43,939 nucleotides of DNA. It comes from a virus. Of the stretch, positions 7,688 to 19,300 are shown one piece after another (positions within the stretch are counted from its first letter, which is position 1; every line of letters starts with the position of its first letter). The stretch is from IMG/VR virus record IMGVR_UViG_3300027822_000021, positions 1 to 43,939 of that record; one strand, 5' to 3'. The translations under genes and the position numbers were made by a program. The notes beneath the pieces are model-generated. The model had not been told where the DNA came from, ran no database searches, and saw only the letters and a program-made list of their open reading frames with translations.

Positions 7688-9640
7688 ATGAAAATAAAAA
7701 TATCAGAATTCGGTGGCATGGCTCCAGGAACTGCCGGGCATCTTTTACCGGCCAATGGGGCGCAGGACGCTGAAAACATAAACTTCGACAAAGGCGATCT
7801 TAGAGCATGGAAGTTGCCTTTATTGACGACATCAATAATCAGCACGTATGACGCAACGGCTCAATATCTATCTGCTGATGCAAAGAGAGTTGTTTATTCT
7901 GGACGGCTTTACTATTGCACAACCGACACGCCTAATCCTTCCGGAGCATGGGACAATACAAGATGGACATTAATTCCCATACAAAGCTTGTTTCGATTTG
8001 AAGAAAACTCAAATTCTCACTGGATTATTTCAGATAAAACACGAGATTACGTCAGGTCATTGGAGCCTTCGGATGAATATGAGCGTGTATATGTTTCAGG
8101 CGAAAATGAATTGTGGACGTATTGCAATGATCTTGTTTCATCTCCGTTTGACCCTTGGGGCGATTATTACAAATTAGGAGTGCCAGCACCTACAGCACCA
8201 TGCGTTGTTGATACATATACAAATGGTGGGTCTGATTATATTGCCTGGTATTATACCTATGTAAATAAATATGGAGAGGAAGGCTCTCCAAGCGATACAG
8301 TTGAAGTCACTGATTACCTCTCTGGAAACATAACCCTTGATACTTTCACGGAACCGCCTACAGGTAGGGCATTAGAAGGTGGTCAGATCCGTTTGTACCG
8401 CACAAATTCATCAACTGCCGGCATAGCAGAGTTTCAAAAAGTAAAAGATACGAATATTAATGGTTTTACATTTGCGACTGATTCTATAACGGATGATGTC
8501 GCAGCAGATGATCTGGGTAGTGTTTGCCCTTCCGAAAATTGGGGCGTACCTCCTGATGACCTTCAGGGCTTGGCTCTTTTTTCATCTAATATAATGATTG
8601 CGTTTAAGGACAATATCCTTTACATGAGCGCACCAGGATTCCCGCATGCATGGCCTACCGAAAACCAATATTCGATTGCATCAACCATTAGAGGTATAAA
8701 GGTTTATGGCGCAATAATCTATGTCGTAACAGATGATCTGTATTATTTTTTCTACGGTGATGATCCTGAAAATATGAGTAAGGACAATTCTGAAACGATG
8801 TATCCTTGTTCAGCCAAGGCCAGTATGGCAACGTGTAACGCAGGCGTGTTGTTTGCAGGGAATGAAGGGTTGATGCTTCTAAACGCAAGTGGTTGTGTCA
8901 ATATAACCCAAAACAGTGTTTATGGGATCCAGGACTGGATTGATATGAATCCAAGCACCATGAATGGAACCTTTTACAATGGGAAGTATTTCTTTTTTTA
9001 TACAGACACAGACGGTTTGAGACATGGGGCGTTACTTGACATGGGGAGCGGAAACAAGCTGACCAAGCTGTCATTGTTTGCTTATGCTGGATATCCCAAC
9101 TATGGAGACGGTGAATTCTATATGGTGTTAACCGGAAACAACCGATATGCTGCCGATGCAACGATGTATATTAAGCAGTGGAATGCGGATCCGTATAATT
9201 ATTTGCGGCGGTTTTGGAAGTCTAAAAAACACTTATTGCCAAACGAGATGATCTTTCCTGTAGGACGTGTTTTTATAGATAGAGAGTATCATCAAAACGT
9301 TTTAGACACTGCCGAGGATGAAAATTATATTAAAGATTTAAATGCTCCCATTTTCGCTGCCGGCAATGTTTTTGGTGAAATAAACAGCGATAACATTACT
9401 ATTTTTGAAATAAATGGGGACAACTTGTATTCTCCATCTTCAATCCAGATAAACGCCAATGCTGATTTAGAAGTATACATAGATTGTAAACTTGTTCACT
9501 CTCAACCTATATTGAATAATAATATTTTTAGAATATCGAAGAGTCTAAAAGGAAGTGAATTGGAAACAGTAATATCCGGATATGTCCCTGCCTACACAAT
9601 AGAGCTTGCAGGTTCAGCACAGGAGATGATAACATCATAA
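7688..9640 (+). CDS. Tail nozzle/stabilisation-like protein (P22 gp10-like role)
   Basis: The 650-residue protein starts MKIKISEFGGMAPGTAGHLLP and carries repeated beta segments such as LFRFEENSNSHWI, IAWYYTYVNKYGEEGSPS, GGQIRLYRTNS and VLFAGNEGLMLLNASG. The order of short beta modules with Trp/Tyr and Gly turns is the pattern of large beta-propeller tail-hub or nozzle proteins of short-tailed phages, which close the tail tube below the adaptors. Position after the fibres and before the internal virion genes agrees. ATG 7688 follows GAGGAG. A specific family match would need a profile search; a tail tubular B-type protein is the main alternative. Confidence 0.65.
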   Translation: MKIKISEFGGMAPGTAGHLLPANGAQDAENINFDKGDLRAWKLPLLTTSIISTYDATAQYLSADAKRVVYSGRLYYCTTDTPNPSGAWDNTRWTLIPIQSLFRFEENSNSHWIISDKTRDYVRSLEPSDEYERVYVSGENELWTYCNDLVSSPFDPWGDYYKLGVPAPTAPCVVDTYTNGGSDYIAWYYTYVNKYGEEGSPSDTVEVTDYLSGNITLDTFTEPPTGRALEGGQIRLYRTNSSTAGIAEFQKVKDTNINGFTFATDSITDDVAADDLGSVCPSENWGVPPDDLQGLALFSSNIMIAFKDNILYMSAPGFPHAWPTENQYSIASTIRGIKVYGAIIYVVTDDLYYFFYGDDPENMSKDNSETMYPCSAKASMATCNAGVLFAGNEGLMLLNASGCVNITQNSVYGIQDWIDMNPSTMNGTFYNGKYFFFYTDTDGLRHGALLDMGSGNKLTKLSLFAYAGYPNYGDGEFYMVLTGNNRYAADATMYIKQWNADPYNYLRRFWKSKKHLLPNEMIFPVGRVFIDREYHQNVLDTAEDENYIKDLNAPIFAAGNVFGEINSDNITIFEINGDNLYSPSSIQINANADLEVYIDCKLVHSQPILNNNIFRISKSLKGSELETVISGYVPAYTIELAGSAQEMITS

Positions 9641-9669
9641 TTATGACTAACAAAAGGGGGTAGTGAATT

Positions 9670-9822
9670 ATGGAACATCTTAAAGAATTCCCAGTTGCCA
9701 CTCAAAACGATGCTTTAAAGGGAACATATTCATCTAAGAGCATCTCAACAATAAAAGTAAATAAAATTAAATATTTAAAACTATTCAGAAAGGCTATTCA
9801 TGGTTCCCCAAAAAACACTTGA
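9670..9822 (+). CDS. Small hypothetical protein (50 residues)
   Basis: ATG 9670 follows AGGGGG (9655-9660). The frame runs to TGA at 9820-9822 and encodes a basic peptide starting MEHLKEFPVATQ and ending HGSPKNT. It overlaps the next small frame by 23 bases, which suggests translational coupling. There is no recognised domain. It is supported mainly by its ribosome site and its fit between tail genes. Confidence 0.4.
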   Translation: MEHLKEFPVATQNDALKGTYSSKSISTIKVNKIKYLKLFRKAIHGSPKNT

Positions 9823-9988
9823 AGAGTATACAACAATTTTATTAGCAGAAAACAGTCGAGTTCCAGAGGGGTTTCATATAGTAGAAACACCTATTCGCCA
9901 TTCTCATGAAATTCCTTTAGATAAGAATGGCAACTTCCGATACAGATGGGGCGCAGGTTGTGATCCACAAAAAAAAAAGCTTTTTTAA
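9800..9988 (+). CDS. Small hypothetical protein (62 residues)
   Basis: ATG 9800 follows AGAAAGG at a good distance, within the end of the preceding small gene. The product is polar, with HIVETPIRHSHEIPLDKNG, and ends at an A10 run (9969-9978) followed by TTTTTTAAAAAA tracts. The run could allow slippage, but neither other frame extends more than about 20 codons, so a useful frameshift product is not evident. No family is recognised. Confidence 0.45.
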   Translation: MVPQKTLEEYTTILLAENSRVPEGFHIVETPIRHSHEIPLDKNGNFRYRWGAGCDPQKKKLF

Positions 9989-10024
9989 AAAATCTTTTTT
10001 TAATTTTTTTGGAGCGTAGTTGCT

Positions 10025-10168
10025 ATGACAATGCCTAAAATTAAAGAGCCGACCATGGCGGCAGATAACGTTGATATAAGAAAGATCTATGATATATTAA
10101 GGAGCATCAAGAGGGCAGTAGAATGGCTGGATGCGGAAGTAAAAAGAGTGGAATTGTTGATTCCATAA
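10025..10168 (+). CDS. Small hypothetical helical protein (47 residues)
   Basis: ATG 10025 follows GGAG at 10010-10013 and the frame ends with TAA at 10166-10168. The peptide starts MTMPKIKEPTM and is helical and amphipathic in its second half (IYDILRSIKRAVEWLDAEV). It overlaps the next gene by 46 bases. Short helical proteins of this type are common in the tail-to-internal-protein interval of short-tailed phages. No function can be assigned. Confidence 0.4.
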   Translation: MTMPKIKEPTMAADNVDIRKIYDILRSIKRAVEWLDAEVKRVELLIP

Positions 10169-10689
10169 AGATTGTTCCATATCTTAAAAAAGATGGTGTT
10201 CCTACATTTTTAGATTCTGAAATATTTTTTTTGTGGGAAAAGGCAGTATCAGAAAAAGCTATGGATTATATGTTTCTTGATAGAAAAACCGTTTCTCCAC
10301 AGTTTTTCTTAGAATACATCCAAGGGTTTGATATTAATTTTTTCGTTGTGTTTGCAGATAAAGAAATGGTTGCCTTTATTTTAATGACGAACATTTTATA
10401 CGGAAAAGCAGAATTGCATTTTTTTTCATATAACAATTGCCAAAGAGAAAAAGCTCTTGAAGTGAGTAGGTACTGTTTGAAATATTTGATCAACATCAAA
10501 TTAACAGAAAGTACATATTTATATGATGTTATTATAGGGATAACACCAGTAAAGAATGTGTTTGCCTGCATACTTTCAAAAAAGGCTGGAATGAAAGTAG
10601 TTGGTAGAATACCTAAGTATCTGTATAATATTAAAACAAAACAACAAGAAGATGTAATGTATCAATATTACAGTAGAGGTTTATTATGA
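10123..10689 (+). CDS. GNAT-type acetyltransferase-like protein in the virion cluster
   Basis: The 188-residue protein has the secondary-structure pattern of a GNAT fold: a beta-strand FFVVFADKEMVAFILM, a helix ALEVSRYCLKYLI, then IIGITPVKNVFACILSKKAGMKVVGRIP, which matches the late GNAT pattern of Asn, helix and (A/G)GF-like turn. Phages of several short-tailed groups carry a GNAT-like gene of this size among their tail and internal-protein genes. The classical acetyl-CoA loop Q/R-x2-G-x-G/A is not clear, so activity is uncertain. It overlaps the next gene by 4 bases (ATGA). Confidence 0.55.
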   Translation: MAGCGSKKSGIVDSIKIVPYLKKDGVPTFLDSEIFFLWEKAVSEKAMDYMFLDRKTVSPQFFLEYIQGFDINFFVVFADKEMVAFILMTNILYGKAELHFFSYNNCQREKALEVSRYCLKYLINIKLTESTYLYDVIIGITPVKNVFACILSKKAGMKVVGRIPKYLYNIKTKQQEDVMYQYYSRGLL

Positions 10690-11477
10690 GTGGAGGCTTC
10701 GGTGCATCAAAAACAGGTAGCAGCAGATCAAAACAATATGCTATGGATCCAGAAGCCATTAAGCGCATGGAGACGGCAGAACGGTGGCTTAATGAAATGC
10801 GGGATAAAGAATATGCTTATGGCGATGAGTTCTTTAGACCGTATGAGCGTGAGATGGTAGCGTCCAACAGTAGGCTGCTACCTCAAAATGAAAGTCTTAT
10901 GAGTGAACGTCTGGGCCAAGGCATTACAGATATTCGAGAAAGCGCACCTATTCGCCAAGAATTACGTACACAGCAGATGGAAGGTCTAAAATTATCCAGG
11001 CCCGCTATGATTAATTTCTTTGAGCAAGCAATTAATGGGATTGATGTTGGCAAGCGTAAAGGTGAAGCAGTTGCAGACGTTGAACACGCATTTAGCAAAA
11101 TGTTGCCACAGTTTGAACAAAATCTTTCCCGTAGAGGATTGACAGCAAAAAGCAGTGATTTTAGAAAAATAGGAATTGATAAGGCTAGAACAAAAGCAGG
11201 AGCGTCTAATTTTGCTGGTACACAAGCAGAGGCAGAGAAATTTGGTCGGTTAGGGCAAGCATTAAATACAAGGCAACTATTCACGCAGCCTTCTCTAGAC
11301 AATACTGCATACGCTCAAGGTGAATTACAGACAGGTGGATATTCTTTGGCTAATCCAGCAGATAGAGCATTGAATGCCGCAGGGTTAGGTGTGCAAGCTA
11401 ATGCCGCAGGTATGACACCATTGACAAGGAGTGTAAAGGACGCAGGATATAGTTGGAGTACTTCAGGGGGTAGATAA
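10686..11477 (+). CDS. Internal virion (ejection) protein, small
   Basis: This 263-residue protein begins MSGGFGASKTGSSRSKQYA. It has a helical middle (about 25-190) with many charged residues and a low-complexity C-terminal part rich in Ala, Gly, Asn and Gln. Size, composition and position as first of a three-gene set ending in a giant protein resemble internal virion proteins ejected through short tails (gp14 of T7 and gp7 of P22 as functional parallels). It starts in a 4-base overlap with the GNAT gene. The assignment is from context and composition. Confidence 0.6.
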   Translation: MSGGFGASKTGSSRSKQYAMDPEAIKRMETAERWLNEMRDKEYAYGDEFFRPYEREMVASNSRLLPQNESLMSERLGQGITDIRESAPIRQELRTQQMEGLKLSRPAMINFFEQAINGIDVGKRKGEAVADVEHAFSKMLPQFEQNLSRRGLTAKSSDFRKIGIDKARTKAGASNFAGTQAEAEKFGRLGQALNTRQLFTQPSLDNTAYAQGELQTGGYSLANPADRALNAAGLGVQANAAGMTPLTRSVKDAGYSWSTSGGR

Positions 11478-11479
11478 TT

Positions 11480-11698
11480 ATGGCTTTTTGGGCTTTTTTA
11501 GGTGGCGCGTTGAGCAGTAAGGCAGGTGGCATGGCTGTTAGCCAAGTTGCTAAGGGATTATCGAATAAAGGTGGAGATAGCGGTATGCTCGCGCAGCAAG
11601 GGCAGCAAATGCCGCAAGAACAACCTATGCAGGATAATACAATTGTAAGGAACAAAGTAACCCTCCCGGTGAATAGAGGGTTAGGGGGTAGGCGATAA
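11480..11698 (+). CDS. Small protein with hydrophobic N-terminus, internal virion cluster
   Basis: The 72-residue product starts MAFWAFLGGALSSKAGGMA, a glycine-rich hydrophobic segment, followed by a Gln-rich stretch and a basic end. It is packed tightly: it starts 2 bases after the previous stop, and its TAA shares a base with the ATG of the next gene. The hydrophobic Gly/Ala segment could insert in a membrane, as expected of an ejection-apparatus part. Function is not known. Confidence 0.5.
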   Translation: MAFWAFLGGALSSKAGGMAVSQVAKGLSNKGGDSGMLAQQGQQMPQEQPMQDNTIVRNKVTLPVNRGLGGRR

Positions 11699-13359
11699 TG
11701 CCATTAGGGTTAAAACAGAAACCATGGACTGGCGGTGCTGAACGCTTTCAAGATATGATGGAAAGCGATAGAGTGCAAGACAAGATCGGTCTTACCCGCA
11801 AGGCACAGAATAAAGATGCGCCAATCGCTTGGGGTATTGCATACGATAAACCAAAAGCTCCAGTAAATGAATACGGCCTAAAAGAATCTGTTTATTCAGC
11901 TAAAAAAAAAGTTTTAGAAGCGACAGAAGAGAACAGCCCTGAATACAATATTGCTGAACAAATTGTTGATTCCATGGCCAGTAATTTCTTAGGCGTGCGA
12001 CCGTATAAATATGGTATGACACAACATGAAAAAGATATCCAGAAACAAAGAGAGGGTGTAAATCTTGAATTACAAAAAGCTCATAAGGCACTTATGCCAG
12101 CATTGCGAGCAGCGGCTAATGTTGAGTCTGAAAATTATGCAGACTTAGAAGAATTTGCCAAGCACATGAACAGGAATCAACCAATTTTTGGAGCGATCAC
12201 AAATATAAAAAGAAGTGATGAAGTCGAACCAAAGTTTAACCCTAATACCGGTAAGGAAAGTGATTTTGCCGGTGTTCCTCTTTACTCTTTTTCCTACACA
12301 GACCCAAACACTGGCAAGACAGACCAATTTGAAAAGATGTCACTGCCAGAATTGGTTGAAACATACAGGGACAATCTTCCTGAAAGCGATGCTATGCAGT
12401 TGACAAGACTTGCCGCAAGGGGTCAAGTAGAGGACGATTTAAAAAGAGATTTCGCAGCGACGGGAATTACAAGTATTACACCAGTAGGTACAGAAAAAGG
12501 AACTGGTCGTAAAATGTACAGGTTTAAGACAAAAGGCGGAGAAGTTTATCACGGTCCAGGCATGAAAAACGAAAATGGTGAGATGATCATAGTCCCGTCC
12601 GAAAATATTGAATTTACCGCGGATAATACAAAAGCTATATCACCATACCAAAAAGCTACTCTTGGAATAAAAAAGTTGGAGCTTGGGCTTAAACAAGATG
12701 CGGCAAGAAAAAAAGGCACTATTACCACACCTAAGGAAAAAGTTGATTACGATAAAATGATGTATGAGCTTACCATGCAGAATCTCCCATTAGGCAGTGA
12801 AATAACACAGGAAGCCATTTGGAAAACCATAATGATGAGTAATGGTGGAGAAAAAGTGGTTAAAGGCAAACCCGGGACTCCGCAGGCTGGAAAATCTTTT
12901 ATACAAAAAGGTGGAGAGCTATATGACAGGTATATGAATCCAGTGGCTACGAGAGAAGCGAAAGCAAGTACTAAACCAAATGTAGAGTTGAGGCAGCCGA
13001 AAAAGAGAGACTCCGGGTCCGCGAAATTATTAAGCAATATCAAAACAGGATTAACGAGATCAAAAAAGAAAAAAGAACCTAAACCAGATACCAGAAGTTT
13101 TGGAGAAAAAACTCAAGATACCTTGCTTAAACGCAAAAAAGATGGCAGTATATCCTTAGTGGATACAGATGATTTTAAGAAAGTTGGAAAGGCTATCTAT
13201 GATACAGTAGAAAAAACAGGCGACACTATAGGTGTTGCAATAAGCAAGTTTTTAAAGGCAAATAATATAGTTGGTACTGCTATAGTTAACGGCATTAAAA
13301 AAGCTGTAAAGGCCGCTGCTGAATCACAAAAACAAGCAAAAAAAGAATCAGGATTTTAA
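11698..13359 (+). CDS. Internal virion (ejection) protein, mid-size
   Basis: The 553-residue protein is mostly helical and charged, with a proline-containing N-terminus, a beta-containing middle (about 160-300), a Lys-rich low-complexity stretch around 420-470, and a C-terminal amphipathic Lys/Ala/Val helix (about 490-553). Its place between a small hydrophobic protein and a giant multidomain protein fits an internal core/ejection protein of a short-tailed phage (gp15 of T7 and gp20 of P22 as role parallels). No enzyme motif was found. The start overlaps the previous stop by one base. Confidence 0.6.
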   Translation: MPLGLKQKPWTGGAERFQDMMESDRVQDKIGLTRKAQNKDAPIAWGIAYDKPKAPVNEYGLKESVYSAKKKVLEATEENSPEYNIAEQIVDSMASNFLGVRPYKYGMTQHEKDIQKQREGVNLELQKAHKALMPALRAAANVESENYADLEEFAKHMNRNQPIFGAITNIKRSDEVEPKFNPNTGKESDFAGVPLYSFSYTDPNTGKTDQFEKMSLPELVETYRDNLPESDAMQLTRLAARGQVEDDLKRDFAATGITSITPVGTEKGTGRKMYRFKTKGGEVYHGPGMKNENGEMIIVPSENIEFTADNTKAISPYQKATLGIKKLELGLKQDAARKKGTITTPKEKVDYDKMMYELTMQNLPLGSEITQEAIWKTIMMSNGGEKVVKGKPGTPQAGKSFIQKGGELYDRYMNPVATREAKASTKPNVELRQPKKRDSGSAKLLSNIKTGLTRSKKKKEPKPDTRSFGEKTQDTLLKRKKDGSISLVDTDDFKKVGKAIYDTVEKTGDTIGVAISKFLKANNIVGTAIVNGIKKAVKAAAESQKQAKKESGF

Positions 13360-13362
13360 ACT

Positions 13363-16300
13363 ATGCTGTTCAATTCAAATGATTTTGAAGTTGTAGCAGA
13401 GAACAAAACAACTTTAGCAGATAGAAACAATAACCCCGGTAACTTGAGGTATGCCAACCAAAAAGATGCGTCTCAAGGAGTAGGTGGATTTGCTAAATTT
13501 GAAACAAGCGAAAAAGGTTCCGAGGCATTAAAAAACCAGATTAAACTTGATTCTTCAAGAGGGCATACTCTTGGAAGTTTTATCGAAAAGTATGCGCCAC
13601 CTTCCGAAAATGATACACCTGCGTATGTTTCATTTATGGAGAAAGAAGTCGGCGCAAACGCTAACAAACCTCTTTCTGCGATTGATGTCAATAAGGTTTC
13701 TAATGCTATTACAAAGTTTGAGGGTGGAAACAAAACCCAACAAAGGGCTACATTTAATCCGGATGATTTTGAAGTCATTATTGGTGGCCCGGCGATGGAA
13801 CCAAAGAAAGAACCTAAAAGCACAACCAGAGTTGCGGTAGAGGCATTAGGTAGGCTGCCTAAAAATATCCTTAATCAGGTTACAGGTTTAGTCCAAGGCC
13901 AAGAGGGAGCAAGTGTAGCTGACCCAGGGTGGTTTGATAGACGATATGCGAAAACAGAAGCAGAGAATTTAGCAGCAGCGCAGGAAGCAGAGGCAGGTGG
14001 TGGAAAATTTGTCCCTGGAATAAGCGATAAGGACGTATCTGAGACGATAAATCAAATCCCTTACACTGGCCTTGCCGTGGCTGGTGGACTCCTTGGCGGG
14101 TCAGTTACAGCTCCAATACCAGTGCCTGGCGCAAGGGCAGGCGGTGCATTAATCGGTTCACATCTTGCGACAAATAGACCTTCAGCCTATCAAGCCATGC
14201 ACAGAAATCTTCAACGCTTTAATGATTTAAACATTCAAGTTACAGGCAAGCCGATAACGTTAGAGGAAGAAAATAAATTTAAAGAAGTCTATGGTAAGCA
14301 GGTTGGCGAGATGGCCGATTGGGAATCAATTCCGGAAGCGGCTGGAACGCTGATTGATTTAGCCATTTACGGTATTGGTGCCAAACTCCCTGCGCCATTG
14401 CGGGCAAAAGCCGGTGAAGCTGTTAAAGCTTTACTCAAAAATAAGTTCTTGCAGGGCGGGTTCGTCAATTCAACAAAGCTGCTGGGTAATCTTATAACAG
14501 AATTATCAGAAGAAGTCGTTTCAGGTATAGGTGGTGGCAATGTTGAGAAAGAAATGTGGGGTGAAGAGAAGCAGGATTGGGATGTTAAGACAGCGGTAAA
14601 GACAGCTAAAGAAGTTGCGCCACAAGTTGCGTTAATGGTAGGTGGTACACATGCTGTTGGCACGGTTGCCGGTAAACTTTCCAAGGAGAAAAAGCCTACA
14701 CAAGCAAAAGATAAAAAAGTTTTCGCAGATCAATTGGATATCTTATCGGACGAATTAAAAAAATCAAATAATAAATTAGCCGACATAAGCACAGCAATTG
14801 ATCTGCATTCTCAACTTGCGAAGGATCCGGAAAAACAAGCTGCTGTTGCCGATGTTATTGCAAAGGCTGCCGATCAAGGTTTACAGGATGGCACAATAAC
14901 AGCAGATGCCTTGTCTGAAATAACTGATAAGCTTTCAGAAGACGATCCGTTAAAGACTGCTTTATTGCCAAAAACGGAACCTGCAACATCTGAGGTGAAG
15001 CCTTCCGCAAAACCTCCGGTAGAGACTAAGCCAGTGACAATCCCTGGTGCCGAGGCTGTTCTTAAAAGAATGCAAGAAGGTAAAAGCATCCCTGAAGAGA
15101 AGAAGCTTACTGATGCTGATCGTAGGCAAAAAAGAATAGACGCTGCCGGCGAGATTGAGCGACCATCTGATGTTATTGGCGAATATTTTCCTGCAGATCA
15201 AACAGCAACCGATAAAAAAACTACTCCATTGGTGGCTAAAGAAAAAGAACAGCGCACCCTTGAAGTCATAGAAAAAGAAATAACAGACCGTTGGAAACAA
15301 AGAAAAAGCTTGCCTCCTGGGAAAAAGAAATCACAAATAGCAAATGAAATTACCGCTCTTAATTCCGAAATGGAAAGAACCATGGATGCGGCTGATCTGG
15401 AAGACCGTGGTGGGCGTGTTGCTCAGGAGCGTGGGCGTGTTGAGAAGATTGCGGAGCTTGCAGAAATGGTTAAAGAGCCATGGAAGATGAGCAAGGAAGA
15501 ATTTGGAGGAAAAGGCACCAACTTCTTAGGGGGGAGAAAGTACGCAATAGATGCTTATACTGAAAAAATAGTTAACACAGGAAGAACAAAACAAATATTA
15601 AATGGCCCGAAGCATCTTTACAAAAAAATAAAAGAGGTGGATGGTGTTGTCGTTTTATCATCGAAGGATGGAGTTTACCTCGCAAAAGATTATAAAGAGG
15701 GCAATAGTAACGTAGAATTTGAAGTTGTCGGTAGATTGACTTTTACAAAAGAAGGCATTGACCATTTTGCGCTGTCTCCTGAATTAAGGGGTAAAGAATA
15801 CGGGCAACTCTTGCTTAAAGAGGCAGCTGTATCTGGGCGTGACATTGCAAAAGCGCCGATGAGATCAAGAGGGTACAATAAAGCACTCCATAAATTTTTC
15901 GTCAAAAAAGCTATCGAAGAAGGCAAAATAAAATCTCATCCTGATTATCCGGAATTAACGGTTAAGAAAGAGGCAAAAAAAAAACCTGTTGCGCCTAAGA
16001 AGGCTGCGAAGACTATCATAGATGGTATCCATGAACTTGAACCCGTAGAAAACGAAGAGAAGTTTTTAAAACATAATAATTCTTACTTGAAGATGGAGGT
16101 ATCGGATGAAGGTGAGATCCTTATGGGTGTTCCACTTGAAGAACTTAAAAATCCGAAAGCATTAAAATCACGACTTGATGATTTGTATTCAGACAGAGAG
16201 GGTATCATAGAGTTAGGGATGGATACTAAAGAAGAAGATGAGGCAATAGCCTTCTTAGAAGGAAAATTAAAACAGATTCCACCTAAATCCACTAAATCAG

Positions 16301-19300
16301 AAGCACCAAAACTTTACATCTTACCAAAACCCCTAAAAGAAAAAGTAACATATAACGGCATTCGGGAAGGCTCCGGTAAAGTTCCTGCACGGCATACCTT
16401 CACAGACAAAAACACTGGTTCGACTTTTCTGGTTGATATTGATGAAGCTGATATTAAAAGCAAGGTTAATATGCGGTTAAGTGAGCTTGATGCTGAAGTT
16501 AAGAAGAAAGAAACACCCAAAGTTATTGAGCCTAAAAAAGAAACGGCTGCGGTTCCTAAAGAAACACCAACGCCAGAGACCCACACATACACATTCAGGG
16601 GCAAAGCCCAAACAATCCCAAAAGCTGATATAGGCAAAGCTTTCATTAAAAACAAGCAGCGGCCTATTTTTTCGCAAAGATCTATAACTAAAGGCAAGAA
16701 TAAAGGCAAAATTCAAGTTCTATACCCATCAGGAAAAACCAACACCGAAGGGGCTAAGATAGCCAGGAGCGTTATCGTTGATGCTGATGCTATTGTTCAG
16801 GCTGTGGGTGGTGAATCTTATAGAGGAGATAAACAAAAATCAACAAAAAGGATCAAAGATGAAAAAAAACAAGTTGAAGAAGCCAAGAAAAGCTATTTAT
16901 CCGAGCCAACCGGAGGGGCTGGTCTCACCGAAAAGAAAACTGGTAAACCAAAATGGCCGAAAATCGTATCCAATAGAAGAAGAAGGTATCTTTCTCATAC
17001 AACCCATATAAAAAATAATGGCGATGCGGCAGCTTTTGCTGATTACAATCTATCTGGCTTTCCTCAAGAGAGGCTTGTTGCCTTGCTTCTGGGGAAAGGA
17101 GGAGAGGTGTTGGGCGCTCACAGATTTAGTGTTGGAACATCAAATCAAGCATCTGTTAGCCTGGGGATGTTGGCAGGGCAGGCTTTAAACACTGGTGGCG
17201 TTAAGGAAGTAATTCTTGTTCACAATCACCCAGGTGGCGAGGCAAGACTTTCTGATGCCGACATAAACACATCAAATGCTTTTTACAATCTCTTAGCGGA
17301 TACTAAGATTTTTGCAGGAACTATTATCGCTGTTGGGGAAGGTACTTACAGCGCGAACGATAGAATCATACATAAAACACCAACGATCAAGGAGGCTACG
17401 GTCAGAGTCCCAATGATGGTTAGGCGGTTTAAAACCCGTGGTGAAAATTTAGCTGTTGTTTCAAATTCTACAAGCGCAAAGAAGCATGGGGGAAAGCTTA
17501 TACCAAAGGGCGGGCTAATGTTTCTGAATGGCGCAAACGCTATTGTGGGAACGATGAGGATTGACAATTATTCAAAATTAAGAGGCAAAAACGCAACTAA
17601 AATTTTGGAGCAAATTGAAGAAACAAACGCTACAAGTATGATCGCCTTTAATCCTACCCAAAATAGCAAAGGAATAGGAGCCCAAAACTTAAAAAGATTT
17701 TCAAGCGCATCCGGATTAAATTTGCTCGATATCATTGCAAAAGAAGGCTCCCTCCAAGGAGAGGGTAGCTTACCTATGGCTGATGGTTCTATCTATTACG
17801 AAACCACCAAAACAAAAGGCAAAACCCTAACAACCGAAGATATTCAAAAAACTTTTGCCAAAATGAAAAACGTTACCACCGGCCAAGACGGTAATGATAA
17901 TTTCTGGTTCAGGTTTAAGGGCTTCCCAAGATTCTCTATTCTTGAATTAGATTCAATCAATAATAGAGTTGGCCTTACAGATGAACAGCAAAAAACTGGC
18001 GCTTTTTTACCGGAATCAAAACAAATTTGGTTTAAGACCGGAGGCGTTGGCGCAAAGGCTGATATAGGGAGCCTGCACCATGAAAACTTTCATTTATTCA
18101 AGAATATGGGTGTCGTTTCTAAGCCGGATATAAGAGCCATCAATCGAGCAATCAGGCGCAGTGGACATTCAGGTGCTATTACAGAAGAGACGCAAGCTTC
18201 ATGGATTGGTAACGCTGCAAAGAGTAGAGAATACACCAGAGATACCGTCATAGGACGCATACTTCAAAAAATAGGCGACTTTATTGATGCTATGATAAAC
18301 TTAGTTGGTGTTACCAGCAAAAACGTTGTTCGCAAGATGGAATCCGGAAGGATTGCGGATCAGGCGTTTGATGCTGGACGGGGTTCCACATCTCCGGTTA
18401 TGGCATTTGAACAAACTGCAAAACGTTTCTATAGCCAAGTTGTAAAGACAGTAGAAACAAAAATGCCTAAAAAAATGCAAGCTTCCGCGGTTATGAATTG
18501 GCTTAAAAAACAACCTGGCATTAAAGCTGCTGAACTCGAATGGATGAATATTAAAGAGTTGCTTGAGGGTAAAAAATCTGTTGAGCGAAATGAACTCGTT
18601 AAGGCTTTGGAAGAAAACCAGGTTGTTGTTGAGGAAGTTGAAAAGGGTCAGACAGGATACGAATATCATGTTACGGGGGTAAACCCTTTGTCAAAAACAT
18701 TTTCTTTCATGCCACTCAAGAAATTTGATACAAAAGAAAAAGCGGAAACTCATATAAAAAAAATTGAAACGGCAGCAAATCTTGATGATACATTAGACAA
18801 AAAAAGAATAAGACGCCCACTTACCATTTCAAAAGTAGCAACAGATAATACTAAATTTTCTGAATATCAACTCGAAGGCGAAAAAGAAAACTATCGTGAG
18901 CTTTTGTTTAAGTTGCCAGCAACGGATGGCAAATTTAAATCCCAACATTGGGATGAAACAAACGTATTCGCTCATGCTCGCATAAATGAAAGAACTGACG
19001 CTGATGATAACAAGGTTTTATTTGTAGAAGAAATTCAGTCTGATTGGGGAAAAGAGGGGAGAGAAAAAGGATATGCGCCAAAGGTTGATTTCTCAAAAAC
19101 TGAAGAAAAAAAACGCAAATATTTTAGACTAAAAAAACGATTAAAAGAAAAATATGGAACTGAATACAAAAAACTGGCTCAAGCAAAAGAAACAGACCAG
19201 CTGAAGAAGTTAAAGGAATATAAAAAAGAACATCGTATTTTACAAGGGTTAGAAGGTGTCCTTGATTTTCCATTCAAGAAAAACTGGCAAGAAGTAGTAT

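Noticed and set aside
9966-10020. Programmed frameshift at the A10 run of the small gene 9800-9988
   Set aside because: Neither shifted frame gives more than about 20 extra codons and the sequence is just A/T tracts.
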